From: Trichococcus palustris
Lineage (GTDB): Bacteria; Bacillota; Bacilli; Lactobacillales; Aerococcaceae
Direction: 5' to 3'
DNA: 64,000 nt
NCBI RefSeq assembly: GCF_900114465.1
Contig: NZ_FOTD01000008.1
Coordinates: 48,670-112,669 of the forward strand
Shown: positions 16,979 through 25,006 of the stretch, in pieces
Numbering within the stretch: the stretch's first letter is position 1
Layout of the letters: every line of letters begins with the position of its first letter
The notes under the pieces: generated by a model
The model's input: only the letters and a program-made list of their open reading frames with translations
Databases searched by the model: none
Told to the model about the DNA's origin: nothing
Position numbers and translations under genes: made by a program

Positions 16979-17419
16979 TTAATTTTTAGGTGGATCCATG
17001 ACCATATCGATATGAGGAATATCGTCTTCCAAATAGATTTCTGAAATGGGCCGGAAACCGAATGAAGTGTAGAACGATTGCAGATAGGCTTGCGCCTGCG
17101 CGTGGATGGGGAAGCCAGGATAGTGTTTGTTTGCATAAGCCAAAACAACCGTCAACAGCTCGTCTCCGAATCCGTTGGCTCGTTGCTCTTTTGGTACCAT
17201 TACCCGGCCTATCCGGACGCTTTCCGGTTCCAATATAAGGCGCGCATAAGCCAGGAACGTGTCATCGACCTGTTTGCAGAAATGGATGCTCGCGAAATCC
17301 GCGTCATCGACCTCTTGATAGGCGCAGTCCTGCTCCACGACAAAAACAGCCGTACGTTCTTTATAGATACGATGGAGTTCCTGTAAAGTGAGTTCCCCAA
17401 AAGGTTTGATTGTCCACAT
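16979..17419 (-). CDS. GNAT family N-acetyltransferase, ElaA-like
   Basis: 146 residues from the ATG at 17419, which has GGAGGA 9 nt upstream. The order FGELTLQELHRIYKERTAVF, VEQDCAYQEVDDAD, then IGRVMVPKEQRANGFGDELL (acetyl-CoA loop) matches the ElaA branch of GNAT proteins. The acceptor substrate is unknown. It is followed by a small membrane protein gene. Confidence 0.85.
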   Translation of the reverse strand: MWTIKPFGELTLQELHRIYKERTAVFVVEQDCAYQEVDDADFASIHFCKQVDDTFLAYARLILEPESVRIGRVMVPKEQRANGFGDELLTVVLAYANKHYPGFPIHAQAQAYLQSFYTSFGFRPISEIYLEDDIPHIDMVMDPPKN

Positions 17420-17544
17420 GCTTCGTTGTCCTCCCAGAACAGCTGATGCCATCCGTAATAGCCTTATTATAGCAAAGCCAAGCCAAACAAAAAACCAACA
17501 AATTTTTTAAGGCATACTCTGACTGAAAGGAACGTGATGGTCAG

Positions 17545-17599
17545 GCAAAAAACAGCACCCGGAACAAGATGATATCTTGCTCCGGTGCTGTTTTTTTTG
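17545..17599. terminator. Bidirectional terminator downstream of the amt-PII fusion
   Basis: AAAAAACAGCACCCGGAACAAGAT pairs with ATCTTGCTCCGGTGCTG plus T8 on the other side of a short loop, with A/T tracts on both strands. Confidence 0.88.
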
Positions 17600-17605
17600 A
17601 AGTGT

Positions 17606-19282
17606 CTAATAATATTTCAAAGCATCGGGTCCGGTGTCGCTGTTGCTGATACGGACGGCATCGGTGACAGGAGAAATGAAGACTTTACCGTCACCGACAT
17701 GCCCTGTATATAGGGCTCTGCGGGCTGCGCGAACGACTTCAGCGACGGGTACTTCGCAGACGATTGTTTCAACACGTACTTTCGGCAAGAGGTCACCTTG
17801 TGTTTTTGTCCCACGATAGTAGGTTTGTTGGCCTTTTTGGAGGCCGTAGCCGTGGACGTAAGTGACGGTCATGCCCGTTACTCCGATGGCGTTCAATTCC
17901 GCCTTCAGACGTTCCAATTTATCCGGGTTGGCGAGGATGTCCACTTTGTTCATTTCAAAGCCTGAATCCACAAGCGTGAACGCCCCGGCTTTGCTTAAGT
18001 CAATCGCCTGATTGGCCGACATTTCTGAAGGATTGTGATTTGTTACGAAATCATCAAAAGCGCTGGTTGCGACAAAATCGTGGTAACTGGAGGACAAGCC
18101 GTGTTCAGCGATATCCATGCCCGCGATTTCTTCTTCAGCGGTAACGCGCAGACCCATCGTCTTCTCGATGACTTTGAAGACGATGAAGATTGCGATTCCG
18201 GTATAGACAGCGACGGAAGCCACACCCAACAATTGGGTTCCCAACAGCCTGGATCCTCCGCCATACAAAATACCCCGATCGGTAGCGAAGACGCCTACCA
18301 AGATGGTCCCCAAGGCGCCATTCACAGCATTGACGCTGAACGCCCCAACCGGATCGTCGATCTTCAGTTTTTGATCGACAAATTCAATAGCCAACACAGT
18401 CGCTATCGCGGCGATAAAACCAATCGCAATGGCACCGAAGGGAGACACAACCGAACAACCGGCCGTAATGGCCACTAAACCTGCAAGGGAGCCATTCAAT
18501 GTCATGGATACATCCGATTTTCCGTATTTTTTCCAGGTGAAGAGGAGCGTCACAACGGTTGCGGTAACAGCGGATAGGTTGGTGTTCAAAAAGATTTTTC
18601 CAATCAGGGACAAGGTTTCGTCGCTGGTTGCCGATAAGGTGGATGCCCCGTTAAAGCCGAACCAAGCAAACCACAGGATGAACACCCCCAAAGCTCCGAT
18701 GGTCAAATTATGACCAGGGATGACCTGTGCTCTCCCGTCTTGGTATTTGCCGATACGCGGTCCGACCATTTTTGCGCCTACAAGAGCTGAAATCCCACCG
18801 ACCAGATGGACAGCGGTTGAGCCCGCAAAGTCAATGAATCCCATTTGCTGCAACCAGCCGCCGCCCCAGATCCAATGGCCGGAGACGGGATAGATAATCA
18901 AGGAAATGATAAAGGAATAGACAAGGTAGGAGCTGAATTTCGTACGTTCTGCAACAGCGCCGGATACGATTGCAGCGGAAGATGCCGCAAGCACATTTTG
19001 AAACATGAAATGGACAGTTCCGGGAATGGTGGAATCCACTCCAGCCATAAAGAACGCAGGTGTACCGGTGAAGCCGCCGATATCTGGACCGAACATGATG
19101 CTGTAGCCGATTAAAAAGAATGCCAGAGAGCTGAGGACGAAGTCCATGAGGTTTTTCATGATGATGTTGGCCGCATTTTTAGCCCGGGTGAATCCAGTCT
19201 CCACCATGGCGAAACCGGCTTGCATGAAAAAAATTAGGACTGTCCCAAGTAAGGTCCATAATGTGTCTACTGATGAGAACAT
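17606..19282 (-). CDS. Ammonium transporter fused to a C-terminal PII domain
   Basis: 558 residues from the ATG at 19282 (GGGGGAA upstream); longer in-frame starts add unconserved residues. Residues 1 to about 410 are an Amt channel with eleven segments, including AERTKFSSYLVYS and DFAGSTAVHLVGG (pore His159). The second pore histidine is replaced by Asn318 in FSVNAVNGALG. Residues 444-558 are a complete PII (GlnB/GlnK) domain with MTVTYVHGYGLQKGQ, YYRG and LLPKVRVETIV. The residue aligned with uridylylated Tyr51 is Thr494. Ammonium uptake and its PII gate are thus one polypeptide. A GlnR-like box lies upstream. Confidence 0.9.
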   Translation of the reverse strand: MFSSVDTLWTLLGTVLIFFMQAGFAMVETGFTRAKNAANIIMKNLMDFVLSSLAFFLIGYSIMFGPDIGGFTGTPAFFMAGVDSTIPGTVHFMFQNVLAASSAAIVSGAVAERTKFSSYLVYSFIISLIIYPVSGHWIWGGGWLQQMGFIDFAGSTAVHLVGGISALVGAKMVGPRIGKYQDGRAQVIPGHNLTIGALGVFILWFAWFGFNGASTLSATSDETLSLIGKIFLNTNLSAVTATVVTLLFTWKKYGKSDVSMTLNGSLAGLVAITAGCSVVSPFGAIAIGFIAAIATVLAIEFVDQKLKIDDPVGAFSVNAVNGALGTILVGVFATDRGILYGGGSRLLGTQLLGVASVAVYTGIAIFIVFKVIEKTMGLRVTAEEEIAGMDIAEHGLSSSYHDFVATSAFDDFVTNHNPSEMSANQAIDLSKAGAFTLVDSGFEMNKVDILANPDKLERLKAELNAIGVTGMTVTYVHGYGLQKGQQTYYRGTKTQGDLLPKVRVETIVCEVPVAEVVRAARRALYTGHVGDGKVFISPVTDAVRISNSDTGPDALKYY

Positions 19283-19352
19283 GATAGATTCCCCCTTTTG
19301 AAATAGCTTACTCATAGTGTATAGGAATAATTTTTTTACCGCTATATCATTC

Positions 19353-19369
19353 TGACAAAGGATGTCACA
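19353..19369 (-). promoter_or_regulatory. GlnR-like box upstream of the ammonium transporter
   Basis: On the minus strand TGTGA-CATCCTT-TGTCA matches TGTNA-N7-TNACA at all but one fixed position. It overlaps a promoter candidate GTGACA-16 bp-TATAGC. The rest of the 417-bp gap (19283-19699) shows a 10-bp inverted repeat GTTTCCATGT/ACATGGAAAC about 80 bp apart and nothing else I can assign. Confidence 0.5.
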
Positions 19370-19646
19370 TATCCTCAAAAGGTTTAATCGATTATGTTTC
19401 TGCCACTTTTTAGGTGGTTTCCATGTTTTTTTTTACGGATTTTTCTGACAAGGATAGAACTATATTGGATTGAGAACATATATTTCAGGCAATATATAAA
19501 AAGAAAACCTCACATGGAAACGCGTTGTTTTTTTTGGATGTCAGTATTTGTTATGGGAGATAGGTCACATAGCGGGGGAATGATACACCCATTCTTGAGA
19601 ACGTGATCGAATGTACCCTCTGGACGATACTCGGAAAATGCGATCA

Positions 19647-19698
19647 GACAAAAAGAGAAGCCCCCACCCGATTCGACGGGTGTAGGGCTTCTCTTCTT
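19647..19698. terminator. Bidirectional terminator
   Basis: AGAGAAGCCC...GGGCTTCTCT with an inner ACCCG/CGGGT helix, and A5 and T5 tracts on either side. Confidence 0.85.
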
Positions 19699-19699
19699 T

Positions 19700-20062
19700 T
19701 TAAAAATTAATGATCCAGTCCATCTCTGATAATTCGATCAAAGGCATATCAGCGATGCCACAAGCCGATAATTCCATCTTAAAACTATCTTCCGTAAAGG
19801 GACCTGTTACAGATTCAACGCTTCTATCAACAATAAAGTATTCAAAGGATTCTTTAAGTTCTTTTTCAAGGATGATAAATTCTTCGTTCCAATTCAATCG
19901 TGTAATGTAGCCCGAGATATTTCCGGTCGGATAGCGATAAGATGAAGGCAGATGGAAAAGATTTTGTCCAGAAGCACATTGTCTTAAAAATAGGTCTTGG
20001 TTGATTTGGATTCTGAATTTTGCGACTTTTGATATTTCCGGAAACATTTTATTCTTCCACAC
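19700..20062 (-). CDS. Hypothetical protein, about 120 residues
   Basis: I do not recognise a family. GTG at 20062 is chosen because GAGGGG lies 11 nt upstream; GTG at 20074 overlaps that site, and ATG at 20047 is also possible. There is no signal peptide or membrane segment. The protein is acidic towards its end (LIELSEMDWIINF). Base composition is clearly more AT-rich than the neighbours, and a decayed tnpB relic lies just upstream, which suggests acquired DNA. The size and isolated setting would fit an orphan immunity-type protein, but nothing in the sequence proves it. Confidence 0.55.
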   Translation of the reverse strand: MWKNKMFPEISKVAKFRIQINQDLFLRQCASGQNLFHLPSSYRYPTGNISGYITRLNWNEEFIILEKELKESFEYFIVDRSVESVTGPFTEDSFKMELSACGIADMPLIELSEMDWIINF

Positions 20063-20393
20063 TATTAATTTCACCCCTCTTTTTTATTCATTGTTTTGCT
20101 ATTTCACTTATCATGGCTCTTTTAAAAGCACCTGGAAAACATACAAAAAACAATATAAATCGCTTACATTTCTGACAGGCTTTAGTATAACCGCTTTTTT
20201 TTAGAAAGTACAGTATATTTTCTTGAATTAATGTGTTTTTTATGTTTTTTAATATTTTCTTTACCATTTTAGGTCGAGAAGTCCTCCATCTCTGCAAGTT
20301 GGGAGATGAATCGCCTCTTTTTAGCAATTGATAAGAATCCACGTTCCCCCGGAAAGCACGATAAGGGTAGTATAAAAAAGGGGGGGTAACCCA

Positions 20394-20640
20394 TGGAACG
20401 GAACGATTCAAAGCTCATAAATTCCGCATTTATCCTACCGACGGGCAAGTCCTTTTCTTTGCCAAATCCTTCAGTTGTGTGTAGAAAGTCTACAACTTGA
20501 TGCTGTCCGACTGCAAGTAAGCGTATCAGGAATACAAAAATTCTGGCGAGAAAACGAAAGATTTAGCATCGGTGCAATCCCCTTTTTTGAAAGAAGTCGA
20601 AAGCCTTGCGTTGGCTAATGTCCAACTTAATCTGAGGATC
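20394..20640 (+). pseudogene. tnpB 5' relic (IS200/IS605 family) with stops and small insertions
   Basis: From 20410 one frame reads KAHKFRIYPTDGQVLFFAKS, FSCV-stop-KVYNLMLSDCK-stop-AYQEYKNSGEK and FLKEVESLALANVQLNL, the typical TnpB N-terminus with two internal stops. Removing one G near 20400 and one A near 20411 restores M-E-R-T-I-Q from the ATG at 20394. The homology ends near 20640. A hairpin CATCTC/GAGATG at 20287-20308 upstream may belong to the element's left end. The RuvC half is absent. The wider 20075-20935 gap otherwise contains only the nrd regulatory region. Confidence 0.8.
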
Positions 20641-20752
20641 AGACAATGCACGAAAACGGTTTCTCTTGTCAAATTGACTTGTAAGGAAGCATTTCTGCGG
20701 GTGTGTACGCATCGAAGCAGTACTTTATTGACATCTTTTAGAAATAGAAAAA

Positions 20753-20799
20753 ACACTATATATAGTATGAAATTAAAATGGTATGATTATATGTAGTAT
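20753..20799 (+). promoter_or_regulatory. Tandem NrdR boxes upstream of nrdD
   Basis: ACACTATATATAGTAT (20753-20768) matches the NrdR consensus ACACWATATATWGTGT at 15 of 16 positions. TGATTATATGTAGTAT (20784-20799) is a weaker second copy exactly 31 bp further, the three-turn spacing usual for NrdR. TATAGT at 20761-20766, with TTTAGA 17 bp upstream, could be the repressed promoter. Confidence 0.8.
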
Positions 20800-20935
20800 T
20801 TTTAAGTGCGTTTTCTTAGCGAAAGATAAAAGGTCGCACATTATTAATTCAAATTGTTTATTTAGTAACTACATATTACTTTTGGTTTGTGATATCAAAG
20901 TTTCTGGTTACTATTTTACCCAAGGAGTGGAAGAA

Positions 20936-23152
20936 ATGGCTTCATTACAAACAGATTTCTTAAATGGAATGTCCAATCTACAAATCAACGACGAAGAAGT
21001 TAACATCAAGGTGCTGAAGGCGGACGGTCGCGTTGCCGATTTTCGTGCGAAAAAAATCTATAAGGCGATTCAAAAAGCGGAACGCTTTTTATCCGAACAA
21101 AATGAAGAAGCGGTTTTCTATGATGCGAATGCAGTCGTCAAACGGGTAGTGGATAAACTTGTCGCTTCCGATGCTGAAAGTGTCTCAACGGACGACATCC
21201 ATGAAACTGTGGAAGAAACGCTTGCCGAAATGGGCAATACGGCGCTAGCTGAAGCCTATAACACTTATAAATTGACGAAAAAAGTCAAAAAATTGCAACA
21301 GCAGGATATCGAATTGCGCATCCAAAGCCTGATGAACGCAGATCAGAGCGTCGTAAACGAAAATGCCAACAAAGATAGCCGCGTTTTCAATACCATCCGT
21401 GATTTGACGGCTGGGGTTGCGGCGAAAGCGATCGGCTTGAGACTGTTGCCGAAGCACGTATCCAATGCCCATCTAAAAGGGGACATCCATTACCACGATT
21501 TGGACTACCAACCATACTCGCCGATGACGAACTGCGTCCTGATCGACTTTCAAAATATGTTGAAGCAAGGATTCAAAATCGGTAATGCGGAAGTGGATAG
21601 CCCCCGCTCCGTCAATACGGCCACGGCACAGATGGCGCAGATTTTTGCGAATGTCGCTTCCAGCCAATATGGCGGCTGCAGTGCGGACCGTGTCGATGAA
21701 CTGTTGGCTCCTTATGCCCGTTTGAATTACGAAAAACATCTGGAGACCGCAAAAGAATGGGTCGATGGCGAAAAGAAACAAATCGCTTTCGCAAAAGACA
21801 AAACAAGAAAAGATATTTACGATGCGATGCAAAGCTTGGAATATGAAATCAATACGCTGTACACTTCCAATGGCCAAACCCCTTTCACCACGCTTGGGTT
21901 CGGATTGGGAACGGATTGGTTTGCTCGGGAAATCCAAAAAGCCATTCTGCAAGTGCGCATCAAAGGTTTAGGCAAAGAAAAGCGGACAGCCATCTTCCCT
22001 AAATTGATTTTTGCATTGAGAAAAGGAACCAACCTGGAAACACAGGATCCCAATTATGACATCAAACAATTGGCCATCACTTGTGCGACCAAGCGGATGT
22101 ACCCGGATGTCCTGATGTACGACAAAATCGTCGAACTGACCGGCAGTTTTAAGACGCCGATGGGATGCCGCTCCTTCCTGCAGGGCTGGAAAGATGAAAA
22201 CGGCGAAGAAGTCAATTCCGGCCGCATGAACCTGGGTGTTGTGACATTGAACATCCCAAGAATCGCCTTGGAGTCCGAGGGGAATATCGATGCCTTCTGG
22301 AGCCTGTTGGAAGAACGTTTGGCCATTTGCAAGGATGCCCTCGTTTATCGTCTGGAACGCACAAAAGAAGCGACACCGACGAATGCCCCGATCTTATACC
22401 AACATGGCGCCTTCGGGAAACGCTTGGCTGAGACGGACTCGGTGGATGAAGTATTCAAAAACAAACGCGCGACCGTTTCCTTGGGCTACATCGGTCTTTA
22501 TGAAGCGGCGACCGTCTTCTACGGATCGGAATGGGAAACGAACAACGAAGCAAAAGAATTTACTTTGGCGATCTTAAAGAACATGAAAGAGAAGACGGAT
22601 GCTTGGGGAAATGAATTCGGCTATCATTTCAGTGTCTACTCGACCCCGAGCGAAAGCTTGACGGATCGCTTCTGCACGATGGATACGGAAAAATTCGGCG
22701 TGATTGCGGATATCACGGACAAAGAGTACTATACGAACAGCTTCCACTACGATGTCCGCAAGAACCCGAATCCGTTCGAAAAAATCACTTTTGAGATGGA
22801 CTATCCGAAATATACGAGCGGCGGCTTCATCCATTATTGCGAATACCCGAACCTGCAACAAAATCCGAAAGCGCTGGAAATCGTTTGGGATTTCGCCTAC
22901 GACAAAGTGGGCTATTTAGGTACCAATACGCCGATTGACCATTGCTTGGCATGCGGCTTCGAAGGGGATTTCAATCCGACTGAACGCGGCTTCCAATGTC
23001 CGGAATGCGGCAATACCGATCCGAAAACATGCGACGTCGTGAAACGGACATGCGGCTATCTCGGCAATCCGCAGATCCGTCCGATGGTCCGCGGCAGACA
23101 TAAGGAAATATCCGCGCGTGTAAAACATCTGCATAACAAATCTGAACAATAA
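20936..23152 (+). CDS. nrdD: Anaerobic (class III) ribonucleoside-triphosphate reductase
   Basis: 738 residues from the ATG at 20936, with AAGGAG 8 nt upstream; the frame is open further upstream but into the NrdR boxes. An ATP-cone begins near residue 20 (VLKADGRVADFRAKKIYKAI). The C-terminal zinc site is CLACG...CPECG, and the glycyl radical lies at about Gly707 in KRTCGYLGNP. It reduces ribonucleotides to deoxyribonucleotides without oxygen, after activation by NrdG. It forms an operon with nrdG 11 bp downstream and is controlled by the upstream NrdR boxes. Confidence 0.97.
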   Translation: MASLQTDFLNGMSNLQINDEEVNIKVLKADGRVADFRAKKIYKAIQKAERFLSEQNEEAVFYDANAVVKRVVDKLVASDAESVSTDDIHETVEETLAEMGNTALAEAYNTYKLTKKVKKLQQQDIELRIQSLMNADQSVVNENANKDSRVFNTIRDLTAGVAAKAIGLRLLPKHVSNAHLKGDIHYHDLDYQPYSPMTNCVLIDFQNMLKQGFKIGNAEVDSPRSVNTATAQMAQIFANVASSQYGGCSADRVDELLAPYARLNYEKHLETAKEWVDGEKKQIAFAKDKTRKDIYDAMQSLEYEINTLYTSNGQTPFTTLGFGLGTDWFAREIQKAILQVRIKGLGKEKRTAIFPKLIFALRKGTNLETQDPNYDIKQLAITCATKRMYPDVLMYDKIVELTGSFKTPMGCRSFLQGWKDENGEEVNSGRMNLGVVTLNIPRIALESEGNIDAFWSLLEERLAICKDALVYRLERTKEATPTNAPILYQHGAFGKRLAETDSVDEVFKNKRATVSLGYIGLYEAATVFYGSEWETNNEAKEFTLAILKNMKEKTDAWGNEFGYHFSVYSTPSESLTDRFCTMDTEKFGVIADITDKEYYTNSFHYDVRKNPNPFEKITFEMDYPKYTSGGFIHYCEYPNLQQNPKALEIVWDFAYDKVGYLGTNTPIDHCLACGFEGDFNPTERGFQCPECGNTDPKTCDVVKRTCGYLGNPQIRPMVRGRHKEISARVKHLHNKSEQ

Positions 23153-23163
23153 GGTGATCATGA

Positions 23164-23733
23164 GTGAAAAATCCCCAACCGAAAGAATGGCTGGCAGAAA
23201 AATACAGCAACTATAAAGTGGCGGATTACAAACCGTTCAATTTTGTCGACGGCGAGGGCGTACGGTGCAGCCTCTATCTGAGCGGCTGTCTGTTTGCCTG
23301 CGAAGGCTGCTACAACAAAATTGCTCAAAATTTTGACTATGGCGTTATGTATACGGATGAGTTGGAGGAACAGATCATGGCCGACCTGCGCCAGCCTTAT
23401 GTGCAGGGCTTGACGCTTCTGGGTGGTGAACCTTTCCTCAATACGCAAGTCGCGCTGCGGCTTGCTGGACGCATCCGGGCAGAATTCGGCGACACGAAGG
23501 ACATCTGGAGCTGGACCGGTTATTATTGGGACGAATTGGCTGAGGAATCCGAGGATAAACTGGCATTGCTGAGCTTGATGGATGTGCTGGTCGATGGCCG
23601 CTTCGACCTGTCCAAGCGCGATTTGACATTGAAGTTCCGCGGCAGTTCCAACCAGAACATCATCGATGTGAAAAAATCGCTGGCAGCCAACGAAATGGTG
23701 CTGTGGACGAATGGCTATGATGAACGTGCATGA
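23164..23733 (+). CDS. nrdG: NrdD-activating radical SAM enzyme
   Basis: 189 residues from a GTG at 23164, with AAGGTG about 8 nt upstream. The radical SAM cluster motif is CLFACEGCYN (CX3CX2C), followed by TLLGGEPFL, a glycine-rich SAM-binding segment. It generates the glycyl radical on NrdD. The gene ends before a terminator at 23765. Confidence 0.95.
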   Translation: MKNPQPKEWLAEKYSNYKVADYKPFNFVDGEGVRCSLYLSGCLFACEGCYNKIAQNFDYGVMYTDELEEQIMADLRQPYVQGLTLLGGEPFLNTQVALRLAGRIRAEFGDTKDIWSWTGYYWDELAEESEDKLALLSLMDVLVDGRFDLSKRDLTLKFRGSSNQNIIDVKKSLAANEMVLWTNGYDERA

Positions 23734-23764
23734 CTAAGCCCTTGACGGGGTTTTAAGATAAAGA

Positions 23765-23815
23765 AAAATAGGCGAATATTTTGGGCATGTCCCTTCATAT
23801 TCGCCTATTTTTTTG
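23765..23815. terminator. Terminator of nrdD-nrdG
   Basis: AAATAGGCGAATAT and ATATTCGCCTATTT pair across a 17-nt loop; T-rich on the plus strand. Confidence 0.88.
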
Positions 23816-23820
23816 TGCAG

Positions 23821-23988
23821 TTATGGATTGTCCACGGCTCCGATGATATTTATTGCGGCAAGGACAGGATAGGGATTGATGGCACTTGCGTATTCGCCGA
23901 CGGTCAGCTGAGTTCTTTGGAGATTGAAATCGACAGCATCTGCATCCTTTATTTTTTGTTTTGCCGATTCTGAATGGTATAATATTTT
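23821..23988 (-). pseudogene. Possible gene remnant without a start codon
   Basis: Between two stops the minus strand encodes about 55 residues, ending in FNLQRTQLTVGEYASAINP, then YPVLAAINIIGAVDNP-stop. The composition looks like real protein, but there is no ATG, GTG or TTG start and its upstream end collides with the promoter of the aldo/keto reductase. I recognise no family. It may be the surviving C-terminus of a deleted gene convergent to nrdG, or chance. Confidence 0.3.
23956..23983 (+). promoter_or_regulatory. Promoter of the aldo/keto reductase gene
   Basis: TTGTTT (23956-23961), 16-bp spacer, TATAAT (23978-23983). A near-palindrome TGAAACGTTTTCA follows at 23993-24005; it is one base short of a cre-like site. 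Confidence 0.65.
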
Positions 23989-24040
23989 TTAGTGAAACGT
24001 TTTCAAAAAATAGAACTTATCAAGAGAGCGGGTATGACAT

Positions 24041-24964
24041 TTGAAAAAGGTTAATATTGGCAATTCGGGGTTGATGGCGTCTGAAATTTCACTGGGCATC
24101 ATGCGGATGAATGTTTTGACGCACGAGGAAGCTGTAAAAGTGATTCAAACGGCATTGGATAATGAAATCGACTATTTCGACCATGCGGATATATACGGCA
24201 AAGGGGATTCCGAGGCAATCTTCGGGAAAGCTTTCAAAGAAGTCGGCCTTTCACGGGATAAGGTGCTGCTACAGACTAAGTGCGGCATCATCCCCGGCGA
24301 GATGTTCGATTTTTCGAAGGAGCACATCATCGCATCCGTCGAAGGAAGCCTGAAACGGCTGCAGACCGATTACGTGGATACGCTGTTGTTGCACCGTCCG
24401 GATACGCTTGTGGAACCGGAAGAGGTTGCGGCCGCTTTCGACGAGCTGGAAAAAACAGGCAAGGTCCGTCATTTCGGCGTCAGCAATCAAAATCCGATGC
24501 AGATCGAATTGCTGAAAAAAACGGTGACGCAACCGTTGTTGATCAACCAGCTGCAATTGAGCATCACCCATGCACCGATGATCGATGCCGGCTTCAATGT
24601 GAATATGGTAAACGGAGCTTCCATTGTCCATGACGGGTCCGTTTTGGAATACAGCCGGATTACCGATATGACAATCCAGCCATGGTCTCCGTTCCAGTCC
24701 GGCAACGGCAAAAAAGGCATCTTTTTAGACAATCTGGATTATGTAGAGCTGAATGAGTTAATCGAAATAATGGCCGATGAAAAAGACGTTTCCCGGGAAG
24801 CAATCGCCATCGCTTGGCTGCTGCGCCATCCTGCAAAAATGCAGCCGATTGTGGGCAGCATGAATCCGGACCGCATCGCGGCCATTTGCCAGGCTTCCGC
24901 TGTATCGCTGAGCCGTACCGAATGGTATGCCTTATACAAAGCGGCAGGGAAGATTTTGCCTTAA
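24041..24964 (+). CDS. Aldo/keto reductase, YdhF-like
   Basis: 307 residues from a TTG at 24041; the ATG at 24034 is in another frame. The AKR active site is visible: FDHADIYG (Asp47, Tyr52), a lysine in VLLQTKCG, and His in LLLHRPD. The C-terminal NADPH-binding part reads PIVGSMNPDRI. The YdhF group are cytosolic NADPH-dependent carbonyl reductases of unknown natural substrate. It has its own promoter and terminator. Confidence 0.9.
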   Translation: MKKVNIGNSGLMASEISLGIMRMNVLTHEEAVKVIQTALDNEIDYFDHADIYGKGDSEAIFGKAFKEVGLSRDKVLLQTKCGIIPGEMFDFSKEHIIASVEGSLKRLQTDYVDTLLLHRPDTLVEPEEVAAAFDELEKTGKVRHFGVSNQNPMQIELLKKTVTQPLLINQLQLSITHAPMIDAGFNVNMVNGASIVHDGSVLEYSRITDMTIQPWSPFQSGNGKKGIFLDNLDYVELNELIEIMADEKDVSREAIAIAWLLRHPAKMQPIVGSMNPDRIAAICQASAVSLSRTEWYALYKAAGKILP

Positions 24965-24974
24965 AAATGGAGTA

Positions 24975-25006
24975 AAAAAAAAGAGCCAATCGAGGCTCTT
25001 TTTTTA
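24975..25006. terminator. Bidirectional terminator
   Basis: AAAAGAGCC-AATCGA-GGCTCTTTT with A and T tracts; it overlaps the stop codon of the convergent lipoprotein gene. Confidence 0.85.

Noticed and set aside
5277..20640. The two tnpB relics as halves of one element split by a rearrangement
   Set aside because: The 5' half at 20.4 kb carries stops and insertions while the 3' half at 5.3 kb is intact, so their ages differ; the sequences give no reciprocal junction.
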